In this document: positions 9,225 to 18,009 of the stretch, piece by piece
Layout: each line of letters starts with the position of its first letter
Position numbering within the stretch: position 1 is the first letter of the stretch
From: Nostoc sp. PCC 7524
Lineage (GTDB): Bacteria > Cyanobacteriota > Cyanobacteriia > Cyanobacteriales > Nostocaceae
DNA: 64,000 bases
Direction: 5' to 3'
NCBI RefSeq assembly: GCF_000316645.1
Contig: NC_019684.1
Span: 6,459,501 to 6,523,500 of the forward strand
Notes under the pieces: generated by a model
Database searches by the model: none
What the model was told of the DNA's origin: nothing
Seen by the model: only the letters and a program-made list of their open reading frames with translations
Translations under genes and position numbers: made by a program

Positions 9225-9259
9225 AAAGTTTCTTCCAGATAAAAAAATATCCAAGATGT

Positions 9260-9320
9260 AGGGTGCGTCAGTGTGAGAAAACCTAGCTGTAACAAGAAAT
9301 TATTCATACTGACGCACCCT
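9260..9320. repeat. Inverted repeat with 13-bp perfect arms
   Basis: AGGGTGCGTCAGT at 9260 pairs perfectly with ACTGACGCACCCT at 9308, with 35 bp between. It ends just beyond the pirin stop codon, so it could help end that transcript. The motif looks like a dispersed cyanobacterial repeat. Confidence 0.6.
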
Positions 9321-9326
9321 TGCATA

Positions 9327-10043
9327 TTAAGCCAGATCAAAAAGCAAAAATTCTGTGCCAATATCTGTGCTGATTTCTAGTTTTTCCTCTCCGTTGATTT
9401 GTACACCATCACCTGCTCTTAATTCCTCACCGTGCAAAGTAGCGACACCTTGAGCAATTTGTAACCAAGCATAACGATTGGGTTTGACGTGATAATTAAC
9501 TACATCACCGGGTTCTAAAATAGATGCGTAGATATTCACATCTTGGTGAATAGTAACAGCACCATCACGCCCATCTTTAGCCGCCACTAAGCGAAGTTGA
9601 CCACGTTTTTCTTCTGTAGTAAAAGCTTTTTGTTCATATCTAGGAGATAACCCTTGCTCGTCTGGTAAAATCCAGATTTGCAAAAGATGGAGTGGTTCAG
9701 TTTTGGAGTGATTGAATTCGCTGTGATGAATTCCAGTACCAGCACTCATAATTTGGACATCACCGGGACGAATGACTGAACCTGTACCCAAACTATCTTT
9801 ATGCTCTACTGCACCTGATAGCACATAGGTAAGAATTTCCATATCACGATGTCCGTGGGTAGGAAATCCCGCACCAGGAGCAATGCGATCATCATTAATC
9901 ACTCTCAAAGAACGGAATCCCATACGATTGGGATCATAGAAATTGCTAAAGGAAAATGTATGGTAACTATCGAGCCAAGCAATTTGACTACGACCACGTT
10001 CGTTGCGACCATGAATTAAGTAGTTGACTGTATTCGGAGTCAT
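9327..10043 (-). CDS. Pirin family protein (YhhW-like bicupin)
   Basis: Bicupin metal protein; bacterial members (YhhW) can show quercetinase activity, but the cellular role is usually unknown. The 238-residue product has the characteristic N-terminal segment [20 protein letters not shown]. The cupin metal site follows as [20 protein letters not shown] (two His and Glu) and [15 protein letters not shown]. Length matches YhhW (about 230). The start codon at 10041-10043 is preceded by a good ribosome site (GAGAGG, about 8 nt upstream). It is a single gene between a repeat and a MITE-like element, in a neighbourhood of oxidative-stress genes. Confidence 0.92.
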   Translation of the reverse strand: MTPNTVNYLIHGRNERGRSQIAWLDSYHTFSFSNFYDPNRMGFRSLRVINDDRIAPGAGFPTHGHRDMEILTYVLSGAVEHKDSLGTGSVIRPGDVQIMSAGTGIHHSEFNHSKTEPLHLLQIWILPDEQGLSPRYEQKAFTTEEKRGQLRLVAAKDGRDGAVTIHQDVNIYASILEPGDVVNYHVKPNRYAWLQIAQGVATLHGEELRAGDGVQINGEEKLEISTDIGTEFLLFDLA

Positions 10044-10266
10044 AGATTTACCTCTCTTGAAAATTAGGGAATGGGGAAGGAAAATTTTTGATGTTTTTTG
10101 TATGTTGATGAAAAATATATAGTGGTTTTATCTGTGTTTATTTGTGGCTAATTAGTTGAAATTGCTAGAGTTTTTTCGTCTGAATTTGAACTATCTAAAT
10201 AGTAAAGTATGTACATATAAAATGAAAAGTACGCACTTAAAAGTGGCGTACTTACCAAAAAGATAC

Positions 10267-10419
10267 TATAGGACTCGTATTTGATTTCTGTTGGCGTAGC
10301 CTGCGCTAGCGCATAAAAAACTCAGTACACCCCTACTCTCTCCTTTCCTATTGCAAGAATGCCTATTGCCTATTGCCTGACTACGCAGATAATTTTAGAA
10401 ATCAAAGCGGATTCCTATA
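10267..10419. repeat. 153-bp MITE-like element with about 23-bp terminal inverted repeats
   Basis: The left end TATAGGACTCGTATTTGATT and the right end (read inward TATAGGAATCCGCTTTGATT) match at about 19 of 23 positions. Each end abuts TA, compatible with target-site TA duplication as used by IS630/mariner-type enzymes. The interior holds a GTAGCCTGCGCTAGCGC palindrome and TTGCCTA heptamers. No coding capacity. Confidence 0.65.
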
Positions 10420-10453
10420 TTAGGTTTCAACAGCAGATATTCCCCAAGGATTG

Positions 10454-11020
10454 TTATTTCACAGCAGCTGGTTGTTGAGTTTTAGCAACGCCTGCACCGT
10501 TTCCGGCTTTGATGGCTGATGCTTGGAGATGGGCTTCTAAGAACCACAGGCGTTTATCAATAGTGCGGGAAATTTCGGTGTACAAGTCAGCAGTATCAGC
10601 ATCGCCTAAGTCATCAGTTTTAGCGATCGCTTTCCGGATATGCTGGGCATAGGGTGCAAAACGGTCAGCTAAAGCGGCTACGTGTTCTTGTCCATCCAAA
10701 ATATCAAAGGGGTATTCTGGCAAGATAGAATTTTTCGCAGCTGCACGAGCTGTTCCTACAGCATATCCGCCTAAAGCTGTGACTCGTTCCGCTACCATGT
10801 CAACAAACTCTTCCAACTCGCCTGCTAGTTCATCAAACAATTCATGTAACTGATAGAAATCAGTCCCTTTGACATTCCAATGTGCTTGCTTGGTTTGAGT
10901 CTTCAAGTCTAAAGTAGCTGCCAACGTTTGGTTAAGCAGGCTGACAACTTGCTCTCTGACTTCAGCTGGAATATCAATGCGAGTGGGGTACAGGCGTGTT
11001 GATAGAGTATTTTCACTCAT
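10454..11020 (-). CDS. dps: Dps family DNA-protecting ferritin
   Basis: Dodecameric mini-ferritin that oxidises Fe(II) with peroxide and stores iron, protecting DNA during starvation or oxidative stress. The 188-residue product carries the Dps ferroxidase signature: TKQAHWNVKGTDFYQLHELF (conserved His/Trp), then FDELAGELEEFVDMVAERVT with the acidic metal ligands. The C-terminal helix reads DKRLWFLEAHLQ. I chose the ATG at 11018-11020 because AGGAAG lies 5 nt upstream. An upstream in-frame start would add ten residues with no ribosome site. It is a single gene convergent to nothing obvious. Heterocystous cyanobacteria have several Dps paralogues; which one this is cannot be told here. Confidence 0.93.
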   Translation of the reverse strand: MSENTLSTRLYPTRIDIPAEVREQVVSLLNQTLAATLDLKTQTKQAHWNVKGTDFYQLHELFDELAGELEEFVDMVAERVTALGGYAVGTARAAAKNSILPEYPFDILDGQEHVAALADRFAPYAQHIRKAIAKTDDLGDADTADLYTEISRTIDKRLWFLEAHLQASAIKAGNGAGVAKTQQPAAVK

Positions 11021-11185
11021 AATTCTTCCTAATGAGTTGTCACAATTCACTCTACAGATAGTATTGCGATGAGCAGATTGTCCGAAACTTCCTGGCGATA
11101 GATTGCGTTTATCTCAGGAAGAATGCCAGCGACAGATGGCTGATATCGCTGAATATGCTATATTGAGGCTGTTTTTAGCTTAAAT

Positions 11186-12241
11186 TTAGGCATGGTGGTT
11201 ATCTATGACACTGAATGTACCACCAAACAGGCGATCGCGCATGGTGTCATTTTGCAAGAAATCATGAGGAAAGCCTAACTCAATTTGACTGACTTCATGA
11301 AGGCGTTGCAGATGTGCTGGGGATAAGATGACATCCAAGGATGCCAAGTTATCTTGCAACTGACTTAATTTTCGCGTCCCAATAATGGGGATAATCACGC
11401 CGCTTTGAGTGCGTAACCAAGCTATCGCCACCTGTGAAGGTGTACAGCCAATTTCTGCGGCAACTTGACTGACAACCTCAGCGATCGCTAAACTTCTCTC
11501 AGAAATATGACCCCATGCTTGATTTGCCAGTCTTCCTTGTTCTTGCCCTGGTTGTATAGGTTGGTTGTATTTCCCTGTTAGCACTCCACCCCCTAAAGGC
11601 GACCAAGGTGTAACAGCTAAATCGAAGGCTTTAGCCATCGGTAATAAATCTCGTTCTGGGGTGCGTTGAATCAAACTATACTCAATTTGCAAAGCTACAA
11701 ATTGTGTCCAACTGTGGTATTGAGCCATAGTATTGGCTTGAGAAACAATCCAAGCTGGAGTATCAGAGATGCCGATGTACAGTATTTTACCTTGCCTTAC
11801 CAGATCATCGAGCGATCGCATCACTTCTTCTATAGGGGTGGTGAAGTCCCAAGCGTGCAACCAGAATAAATCAATATATTCAGTATTCAGCCGTTTGAGG
11901 CTGCCTTCTAAAGACTGGATTAAATTCTTGCGGTGATTCCCACTAGCATTGGGGTCGCCTTTGCGTTCACCCATGATTTGCGAGGGGAAGGAATATTTTG
12001 TCGCCACCACAAAGCGTTCTCGGTCTTGAGCAATTAATTCACCAACAATTTTTTCACTACTACCTTCGGTGTACCCGTTGGCGGTATCAATAAAATTACC
12101 GCCAGTTTCCACAAAAGTATTAAATATTTTCTGGCTTTCATCCTTGGAAGCACCACAACCCCAATCTTCCCCAAATGTCATAGTTCCTAAACAAAGTTCA
12201 GAAACTCGCAGTCCACTTTTGCCCAAGAGTTTGTATTTCAT
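11186..12241 (-). CDS. Aldo/keto reductase
   Basis: NADPH-dependent reductase with a (beta/alpha)8 barrel, reducing aldehydes or ketones. The 351-residue protein starts MKYKLLGKSGLRVSELCLGT and contains FIDTANGYTEGSSEKIVGE (catalytic Asp and Tyr). The Lys lies in VATKYSF, the His in YIDLFWLHAWD, and the cofactor region in IPIIGTRKLSQLQDNL. The pattern is that of the AKR11/AKR12-type general stress group (YajO, GSP69-like). The ATG at 12239-12241 is the natural start. Divergent from the DCC-family gene across 309 bp. Substrate unknown. Confidence 0.92.
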   Translation of the reverse strand: MKYKLLGKSGLRVSELCLGTMTFGEDWGCGASKDESQKIFNTFVETGGNFIDTANGYTEGSSEKIVGELIAQDRERFVVATKYSFPSQIMGERKGDPNASGNHRKNLIQSLEGSLKRLNTEYIDLFWLHAWDFTTPIEEVMRSLDDLVRQGKILYIGISDTPAWIVSQANTMAQYHSWTQFVALQIEYSLIQRTPERDLLPMAKAFDLAVTPWSPLGGGVLTGKYNQPIQPGQEQGRLANQAWGHISERSLAIAEVVSQVAAEIGCTPSQVAIAWLRTQSGVIIPIIGTRKLSQLQDNLASLDVILSPAHLQRLHEVSQIELGFPHDFLQNDTMRDRLFGGTFSVIDNHHA

Positions 12242-12550
12242 AAATACTTGCTCACCAGTTTTAGGACAATAAATTTTGGGCTTTGCTGAATTAATCTATA
12301 AAGTTGCAATCATATTTCAACTCAGCAATGCCAAGACATGAAAACTCATAATTCGGAAATACAACAGGCTGAAATCTAGCTTTTAATTCTGGCTCCCCTA
12401 CTGTTGTCAGAGTTGTTTATACTGGATATTTAACAAACTTTGATCAGCAAAATTGATGATCTATTGATCTGAATTTTACTCACTAAATCATATATTAAGA
12501 TATTTTGCATAACTAACAACACAATAATCAGCCAAATTGGAGTCAATTTC
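12242..12550. other. Divergent promoter region
   Basis: 309 bp between two divergently transcribed genes. AT-rich, with several TGATC/GATCA repeats around 12440-12470 but no convincing operator or hairpin that I can name. Confidence 0.4.
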
Positions 12551-12961
12551 ATGAATTACTATGTGATTTACGATGGTAACTGCAATCTCTGCGTCACTCT
12601 GGTGCAACTACTAGAAACTTTAGACCACGGTAAACTATTTCGTTATATTCCCATGCAAGATGAACTAGCCTTGGCTCAATGGGGTGTAACATCTCAAGAT
12701 TGTGAACAAGGAATGATGTTAATTGATGCGAATGCGCCTGATAGACGTTGGCAAGGTAGCAATGCAGCAGAAGAAATTGGACGATTGTTACCCTTTGGTA
12801 GCATTTTTGTAGACGCATATCAAGCCTTACCGGGGGTAAAATGGGCAGGCGATCGCTTCTACGAACAAATCCGCGATAATCGTTATACCTTATTTGGTAA
12901 ACGCTCCAATACCTATCAGTCAGCTTATTGTGTTGATGGTAATTGCCATTTCGATAATTAA
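12551..12961 (+). CDS. DCC-family thiol-disulfide oxidoreductase-like protein (DUF393)
   Basis: Small protein of the DCC family, named for the conserved Asp-Cys-Cys pattern. Here the N-terminus reads YVIYDGNCNLC, giving D8 and a CxxC pair (C11, C14). It is followed by a thioredoxin-like region with RYIPMQD and the C-terminal half FVDAYQALPGVKWAGDRFY. The family is predicted to be redox active, but no reaction is established. The 136-residue length is typical. The ATG is preceded by GGAG about 8 nt upstream. Its stop is 14 nt from the start of the next gene, suggesting an operon with the YkvA-like protein. Confidence 0.85.
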   Translation: MNYYVIYDGNCNLCVTLVQLLETLDHGKLFRYIPMQDELALAQWGVTSQDCEQGMMLIDANAPDRRWQGSNAAEEIGRLLPFGSIFVDAYQALPGVKWAGDRFYEQIRDNRYTLFGKRSNTYQSAYCVDGNCHFDN

Positions 12962-12975
12962 AAATACCCTTCCCT

Positions 12976-13356
12976 ATGCAGTCATTACGACAGTTCGCCA
13001 AGGAACTAAAAAAAGATGTTTATGCTGTATATTTAGCCAGTAAAGACCCCAGAGTTCCCTGGTATGCCAAACTGTTGGCAATCATCATTGTGGCTTATGC
13101 TTTTAGTCCTATAGATTTGATTCCCGATGTCATTCCTGTCATTGGCTACCTTGATGACTTGCTCATAGTACCCCTAGGAATTTGGTTACTCATCAAGTTA
13201 ATACCCCCATCTGTATTGTCTGAGTGTAGAGAGAGGGCTGAGATAGAGCAATCTTCAAGTAAGCCAACTAACTGGGTGGCGGCTGGTGTTGTTGTGGCTA
13301 TTTGGCTTTTGTTAGGAATTTTAGTTGTATTGTGGCTAGGAAAAATTTTTAAATAA
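12976..13356 (+). CDS. YkvA family membrane protein (DUF1232)
   Basis: Small integral membrane protein of unknown role. The DUF1232 signature is clear: DPRVPWYAKLLAIIIVAYAF, then SPIDLIPDVIPVIGYLDDLL, the hallmark S-P-I-D-L-I-P-D stretch. A C-terminal hydrophobic helix (about 100-122) follows. At 126 residues it is of normal size. The start lies 14 nt after the DCC gene, so the two are probably co-transcribed. The next gene is convergent, with stop codons 3 nt apart. Confidence 0.85.
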   Translation: MQSLRQFAKELKKDVYAVYLASKDPRVPWYAKLLAIIIVAYAFSPIDLIPDVIPVIGYLDDLLIVPLGIWLLIKLIPPSVLSECRERAEIEQSSSKPTNWVAAGVVVAIWLLLGILVVLWLGKIFK

Positions 13357-13358
13357 AA

Positions 13359-13787
13359 TTAATCACTCGATTTAGTAAATACCTCTAAAATCTGGCGGCA
13401 AACTTGTTTTAGCCGATCGCCAATTTCAGGGGAAGGAGCAGATTCGCCCACAAAGCCCCAATTTTCCACTGTAGAGAGTCGCCATACCTCACCGCGATGA
13501 TCAAACCCTGCTACCTCTAAGCCAATTGCTCGTCGTGATTTCGTGATGGGATCTTGGTGAAAGCGGATTTGAATTAATACACTGCGACTGCGCCAAGATT
13601 TACTGACACCTGGAAAATGAAAACCAATATCTATAGAATCTGGATCAATTAATTCTCTGGTGTCTGGATCATTGTGCCAAGGTTTTAAATCTGACTTAGC
13701 ATCAGGAAACTCAAATTTGAATAAATTAACCACCGTAGCAATTTTGCTGGCGAGTTCAAGGTTGGTTGCCTGTTCAGCTGCATTCAC
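13359..13787 (-). CDS. Conserved hypothetical protein
   Basis: 142-residue soluble protein with no motif that I recognise. It has a compact alpha/beta composition with many charged residues, a central segment SIDIGFHFPGVSKSWRSRSV, and no signal peptide or membrane helix. The start is probably the GTG at 13785-13787, because AAGGAG stands 9-10 nt upstream in the coding direction. It is convergent with the YkvA-like gene and separated from psbQ by short tandem repeats. Probably a cyanobacterial family of unknown function. Confidence 0.7.
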   Translation of the reverse strand: MNAAEQATNLELASKIATVVNLFKFEFPDAKSDLKPWHNDPDTRELIDPDSIDIGFHFPGVSKSWRSRSVLIQIRFHQDPITKSRRAIGLEVAGFDHRGEVWRLSTVENWGFVGESAPSPEIGDRLKQVCRQILEVFTKSSD

Positions 13788-13821
13788 GAAAAAACACTCC
13801 TTGATTTGAACTGACGAAAGT

Positions 13822-13867
13822 GGGGAGTGGGGTTGGGGATTGGGGACTGGGGACTGGGGATTGGGTA
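13822..13867. repeat. Heptamer array (GGGGATT/GGGGACT)
   Basis: About six tandem copies of a 7-bp unit in the intergenic space upstream of psbQ. Members of the same short tandem repeat class are found at many gaps in the window. Confidence 0.75.
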
Positions 13868-14089
13868 AAAGTTGTTCTCCTCTGCTCCCCTGCTCCTTCT
13901 TTGCCCCTAATTAAGCAATTGTACTTAAAATTTTTCCAAAAACAGCTCACACTGAGCTTTTTGTGGAAAACACCATGTGCTATATCAAAATTTTTTTACA
14001 AAATCATTTGCAAGTAAGAACGATAAATTACCTCAGCGATCTAAAATTACACTGTGAATCGGCAAAAGGAAACCAACCCATTTCAGTGT

Positions 14090-14557
14090 ATGGCGCGTCA
14101 ACGCTCAATCATTTCATTACTGCTTGTACTTGTAGCAACTTTTCTAGTTAGTTGTGGTAGTCCTACTACCGCAGTTGCACCTCCAACTTACACAGCTGCT
14201 CAAATTGAGAAAATTCAGGTTCACTCTCCTGAAGTTAAAGCTGTGCGCGATCGCGCAGACGAACTGAAAACTCTTATTCAGAAAAAAGAATGGATCGATG
14301 TGGGTAATTTTATCCACGGCCCGATGGCAGAAGTTAGGTTGAGTATGACCTATATCACACCCAACCTGCTACCTAAAGAACAAACCGCAGCTAGGCAAAT
14401 CACTAAAGATTTGCTCAACCACCTAGTTAAAATCGATCAGGCTGCTAGCACTGGTAATACTCAACTGGCCTTAAGTAACTATCAAGCTGCTTTTGCAGAT
14501 GTTGATCAGTTCCTCCAATTGCTTCCTGAAACCCCCAGTGAGTCAGAAGCTAGCTAA
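14090..14557 (+). CDS. psbQ: Photosystem II lipoprotein PsbQ (CyanoQ)
   Basis: Lumenal extrinsic subunit that binds photosystem II and supports water oxidation. Starting at the ATG at 14090, the product opens MARQRSIISLLLVLVATFL and ends the signal at the lipobox LVSC, so it is a lipid-anchored protein. The mature part (about 130 residues) is four-helical, with segments RDRADELKTLIQKKEWIDVG, FIHGPMAEVRLSMTYI and LLPKEQTAARQITKDLLNHL, as in CyanoQ. A GTG 36 bp upstream is open but would place charged residues before the signal peptide. Monocistronic, followed by short tandem repeats. Confidence 0.9.
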   Translation: MARQRSIISLLLVLVATFLVSCGSPTTAVAPPTYTAAQIEKIQVHSPEVKAVRDRADELKTLIQKKEWIDVGNFIHGPMAEVRLSMTYITPNLLPKEQTAARQITKDLLNHLVKIDQAASTGNTQLALSNYQAAFADVDQFLQLLPETPSESEAS

Positions 14558-14574
14558 GGACGATAGAGGAAAAT

Positions 14575-14700
14575 AAGAGAGGATGAGGGGGATGAAGAAG
14601 ATGAGGGGGATGAGGGGGATAAGGGGGAGCAAAATTGGAAATTGACTCCCCCATCTCCCCCCACTTCCCCTACTCCCCACTCCCCTATTTCCCCGTCCTG
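14575..14700. repeat. Short tandem repeats (GATGAGGGG and CTCCCCAC types)
   Basis: Purine-rich GATGAGG-like units are followed by pyrimidine-rich CCCCACT-like units. The two halves are roughly complementary and could form a loose hairpin after psbQ. Confidence 0.6.
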
Positions 14701-14712
14701 TAAGTAAAAATC

Positions 14713-15801
14713 ATGAATGTAATCATTATCGGCTGTGGGGTGATTGGTGCAGCGATCGCCTATGAACTCAGCCAAGTCCCAGGCATTAACATTACAGTTT
14801 TCGATAAACAGCCACCAGCACAAGCTTCTACAGGTGCAGCCCTCGGTGTTCTGGTGGGGATAATTAGCCAGAAAGTCAAGGGTAAGGCTTGGCAAATGCG
14901 GCAAAATAGCATCCAACGCTATGAAACTTTGATTCCTGAATTAGAAGCTTTAACTGGTCTTACTATCCCTTTCAACCGTCAAGGTATACTTCATCTGTGT
15001 CTAGCAGAAGATAATTTAGCAGACTGGGAAAATTTAGCAGCAATTCGCCATTCCCAAGGTTGGCAATTGGAAGTTTGGGATACGGTAAAACTGAAAGATA
15101 TTTGTCCTCAAGTTAATCATCCCCAAGTTACTGGCGCTGTCTACTCTCCTCAAGACCGCCAATTAGACCCTACCGCCTTAACTCTAGCTTTAGTTGCAGG
15201 CGCACAGAAAAAAGGTGTAACTTTCAAATTTGGTGTTAATGTCTTAGGAATTCCCACACCAGCAACTAGCCAATCTATTGCAGTTGAGACAACAGCCGGA
15301 AAATTTAGCGCCGATTGGCTGATTATCTCTGCTGGCTTGGGTTCTACAGAACTGACTGCACAACTCCATCAAAAGGTAGATATTCGTCCTGTATTGGGGC
15401 AAGCATTGCAAGTATCTTTAGGTCATTTTTTAGGAAATCCTGACTTTCAACCAGCTATCAATGGTAATGATGTGCATATAGTACCGATTGGTGGCGGAGA
15501 TTACTGGATAGGCGCAACAGTGGAATTTCCTAGCAATGGCGATGAGATCCCACCCAATCACGAACTCTTAGAATCCGTCAAACAACAAGCTATTGCCTTT
15601 TGTCCAGAGTTAGCAACAGCCAAAATTATCCGCACTTGGTCAGGTTTGCGTCCCCGTCCAGAAGGTCGTCCTGCCCCTGTAATTGAGACATTACCAGGGT
15701 GTAATCATGTCCTGTTAGCTACAGGACACTATCGCAATGGGGTTTTACTGGCTCCCGCAACAGCTAGCGCAATTCGTGAGAAGATTCTGAGTGGGGAGTA
15801 G
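14713..15801 (+). CDS. FAD-dependent amine oxidoreductase (DadA/ThiO-like)
   Basis: Flavoprotein of the D-amino acid/glycine oxidase superfamily. The N-terminus MNVIIIGCGVIGAAIAYELS is a Rossmann dinucleotide-binding motif (GxGxxGxxxA). The middle has RQGILHLCL and DPTALTLALVAGAQKKGVTF. The C-terminal substrate/FAD region reads RTWSGLRPRPEGRPAPVIET and ATGHYRNGVLLAPATA, typical of ThiO-type enzymes. At 362 residues it fits glycine oxidase, which supplies dehydroglycine for thiamine synthesis. However, no thiamine gene is adjacent, so substrate stays open. The ATG at 14713 is accepted although no clear ribosome site is seen. Confidence 0.85.
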   Translation: MNVIIIGCGVIGAAIAYELSQVPGINITVFDKQPPAQASTGAALGVLVGIISQKVKGKAWQMRQNSIQRYETLIPELEALTGLTIPFNRQGILHLCLAEDNLADWENLAAIRHSQGWQLEVWDTVKLKDICPQVNHPQVTGAVYSPQDRQLDPTALTLALVAGAQKKGVTFKFGVNVLGIPTPATSQSIAVETTAGKFSADWLIISAGLGSTELTAQLHQKVDIRPVLGQALQVSLGHFLGNPDFQPAINGNDVHIVPIGGGDYWIGATVEFPSNGDEIPPNHELLESVKQQAIAFCPELATAKIIRTWSGLRPRPEGRPAPVIETLPGCNHVLLATGHYRNGVLLAPATASAIREKILSGE

Positions 15802-15922
15802 GGAGTAGGGAGTAGGGATTGGGGATTGGGGGAGATGGGGGAGATGAGGGGGAATTTTTGAGGAATGCTCAATGCCTAATGCCCTATTCTCCGTCGTTTG
15901 AATAAATTTTTAGGAAAGTAGC

Positions 15923-16768
15923 GTGTCAATAACAGAAAATAAAATAACCATAGATGGTTTTGAGTGGTTTTATCGGGAAGCTGCACCAATTGGTCAAAGT
16001 GATTTATTGCCTGTGGTTTTATTGCATGGGTTGGTATCACAAAGTTACAGTTGGCGGAATATTATGCCAGCTTTAGCTAGTCAGGGAACACGAGCGATCG
16101 CACCAGATTGGATTGGTTATGGCTTTTCTGGCAAGCCGGAAAAAAGAGAATTTGCTTACACTCCTGATGCTTTTATTAAAGCTTTAGACGGATTTATTAA
16201 TGCTTTAGAACTGGACAAGTTCTCTTTAGTTGTACAAGGTTTTTTAGGTTCTGTAGGTTTACAATATGCCTTAAGAAACCCCGAAAAAATTGTCAACATA
16301 GCTATTTTAAATACACCAATTTCTACTACTGCCAAATTACCTTGGAAAATTCAACAAATGGGTTTACCATTGGCAGGTGAAATGATGACCCAAGACCCCC
16401 TATTAGTTGACCGGACTTTAGAAGGTGGTAGCCGTTATCGTATTGAAGACAAAGACTTAGATGTTTATCGTAAACCCTTTTTGAAAACTTCAGCCGTGGG
16501 GCGGGCGCTGTTAGCAACTATTCGCAATTTACAATTGCCATCAGCTATGTCAGAAATTGAATCTGGCTTTAAACAATGGCAAAAACCAATCCTCATTCAA
16601 TGGGGTATTATTGACCCGTGGTTGCCTATAGATGTAGCAGAAAGTTTCGCTAAATCTGTACCCGATGCCGAAGTAATTAAATTAAATAACGTCGGTCATT
16701 ATCCACAAGAACACTATCACAAAACAATTCTAGAAGACCTTCTCCCCTTTGTACGTTGTGCTGAGTGA
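15923..16768 (+). CDS. Alpha/beta hydrolase
   Basis: Alpha/beta-fold hydrolase of the haloalkane dehalogenase/epoxide hydrolase-like branch. It shows the oxyanion region VVLLHGLVSQSYSWRNIMPA, the strand-helix APDWIGYGFSGKPEK, a nucleophile elbow reading VQGFLGSVGL, and a terminal NNVGHYPQEHYH with the catalytic His. The elbow Q-G-F-L-G departs from the usual G-x-S/D-x-G, so the nucleophile residue seems absent; activity is doubtful or altered. The start is GTG at 15923 with TAGGAAAG about 4 nt upstream. 281 residues. Another alpha/beta hydrolase gene in the window (27385-28305) keeps the normal Ser elbow. Confidence 0.85.
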   Translation: MSITENKITIDGFEWFYREAAPIGQSDLLPVVLLHGLVSQSYSWRNIMPALASQGTRAIAPDWIGYGFSGKPEKREFAYTPDAFIKALDGFINALELDKFSLVVQGFLGSVGLQYALRNPEKIVNIAILNTPISTTAKLPWKIQQMGLPLAGEMMTQDPLLVDRTLEGGSRYRIEDKDLDVYRKPFLKTSAVGRALLATIRNLQLPSAMSEIESGFKQWQKPILIQWGIIDPWLPIDVAESFAKSVPDAEVIKLNNVGHYPQEHYHKTILEDLLPFVRCAE

Positions 16769-16848
16769 GTGCTGACTGGGGAGTGCTGTTAGCAGAGCAG
16801 GGCGTGAGCAGCGTGCTGAGTAAAATATTCATCCCCAGTCCCCAGTCC

Positions 16849-17079
16849 CTACTCCCCACTCCCCTCTTTCTCCGGTACAGGATCATAACCACCGGGATGG
16901 AAGGGATGACAACGGAGGATGCGCCAAATAGCCATCCAGCCACCGCGAAATACGCCAAATCTTTCAATGGCTTGGATGGCATACATTGAACAAGTCGGCT
17001 GGAAACGGCAAGTTGGGGGGAATAATGGCGAGATCAATATTCTGTAGCCTTGAATTAACCAAATCAATAATTGCTTCAT
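16849..17079 (-). CDS. yidD: Membrane protein insertion efficiency factor YidD
   Basis: Small protein that assists YidC-dependent membrane insertion. The 76-residue product has the family core [35 protein letters not shown] and [18 protein letters not shown], with the three conserved cysteines. I use the ATG at 17077-17079, which has TAGG 5-6 nt upstream; a GTG 6 bp earlier is also open. It is convergent with the hydrolase gene. It is usually linked to rnpA-yidC, but here it stands apart, facing a polyprenol/phytol kinase gene. Confidence 0.9.
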   Translation of the reverse strand: MKQLLIWLIQGYRILISPLFPPTCRFQPTCSMYAIQAIERFGVFRGGWMAIWRILRCHPFHPGGYDPVPEKEGSGE

Positions 17080-17139
17080 CGTCACCTAAATCCTATAAAT
17101 TGGTAAACAGGGTAAATCTGTTCTATCTATTAACATCTT

Positions 17140-17856
17140 TTGTTGACTTCATTTCCTGATTTAATCTCCAATCCCCCTTTGTGGCTGCAAATTTCTATAG
17201 TTGCGGCTTGGGTGTCTTTGATTCTGGCGATCGCTGGATTGGTAAGTCGCTTTGCTACTAGCGATCCGGAAATTATCCGCAAAATTGTTCATATCGGTGC
17301 TGGTCATGTTATTTTCATCGCTTGGTGGTTAAATATTCCTGCCAGTGTAGGGATTGGAGCTTCCATTGTGGCGAGTGTAGTCACGCTATTGTCGTATATA
17401 TTCCCTATTCTCCCAGGTATCAACAGCGTAGGCAGACAAAGTTTAGGCACATTTTTTTATGCTGCTAGTGTAGGTATTTTAGTGGCTTGTTTTTGGTACT
17501 TGCAACAACCCCAGTACGCTGCGATCGGTATGATGGTTATGGCTTGGGGTGATGGACTAGCAGCTTTGATTGGTCAACGCTTTGGTAAACACAAGTATAA
17601 AATTTGGGGAGCGCAAAAAAGTTGGGAAGGCTCTTTAACAATGGTTTTAGTTAGCTATTTGGTGTGTAGTTTAATTTTATTGGGTGTATTCGGCAATATT
17701 TGGCAAACTTGGATAGTAGCATTGGCAGTTGCTGTTGTTGCTACTGCTTTAGAAGCTTTTTCATTTTTAGGAATTGACAATTTGACTGTACCACTAGGCA
17801 GTGCAGGTTTAGCTTTTGCATTAATGCAAATTCTGCCAATGTACTTAAATAGATAA
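17140..17856 (+). CDS. Phytol/polyprenol kinase-like membrane protein (DGK/VTE5 family)
   Basis: Integral membrane CTP-dependent kinase of the dolichol/phytol kinase family. In cyanobacteria and plants, members phosphorylate phytol released from chlorophyll for tocopherol and phylloquinone synthesis. About seven hydrophobic helices are visible. The family motifs are RKIVHIGAGHVIF, then MAWGDGLAALIGQRFGKHKY and KSWEGSLTMVL, matching the CTP-binding and catalytic loops. 238 residues. The start is TTG at 17140 or at 17143; no ATG fits before the first helix. Assignment to phytol rather than another prenyl alcohol is inference. Confidence 0.82.
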   Translation: MLTSFPDLISNPPLWLQISIVAAWVSLILAIAGLVSRFATSDPEIIRKIVHIGAGHVIFIAWWLNIPASVGIGASIVASVVTLLSYIFPILPGINSVGRQSLGTFFYAASVGILVACFWYLQQPQYAAIGMMVMAWGDGLAALIGQRFGKHKYKIWGAQKSWEGSLTMVLVSYLVCSLILLGVFGNIWQTWIVALAVAVVATALEAFSFLGIDNLTVPLGSAGLAFALMQILPMYLNR

Positions 17857-17970
17857 TGAATGCTATTTTACTGCAAACAAATCAGCAAAATTCATATCTA
17901 TTGCTAAATCAATTTGATAATAAATAAATGTTTTTTTGATAAAATTTACTAAGTAAAAATTTGACTATTG

Positions 17971-18003
17971 ATATCGTGTTGATTGCAATAATAAACACGA
18001 TAT
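17971..18003. promoter_or_regulatory. Perfect inverted repeat before the methyltransferase gene
   Basis: ATATCGTGTT and AACACGATAT flank 13 bp and end 6 bp before the ATG at 18010. No T-run follows. It could be an operator or an RNA hairpin occluding the ribosome site. Confidence 0.4.
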
Positions 18004-18009
18004 GAATTA

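Larger units (their letters stand above)
8748..9326. other. Intergenic region with palindromic repeats
   Basis: AT-rich gap of about 580 bp, presumably with the promoter of the adaptor-RND operon in its left part. The right part carries two dispersed-repeat palindromes (9197-9224 and 9260-9320). HIP1 octamers occur near 8935 and 9119. No reading frame worth calling. Confidence 0.5.
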
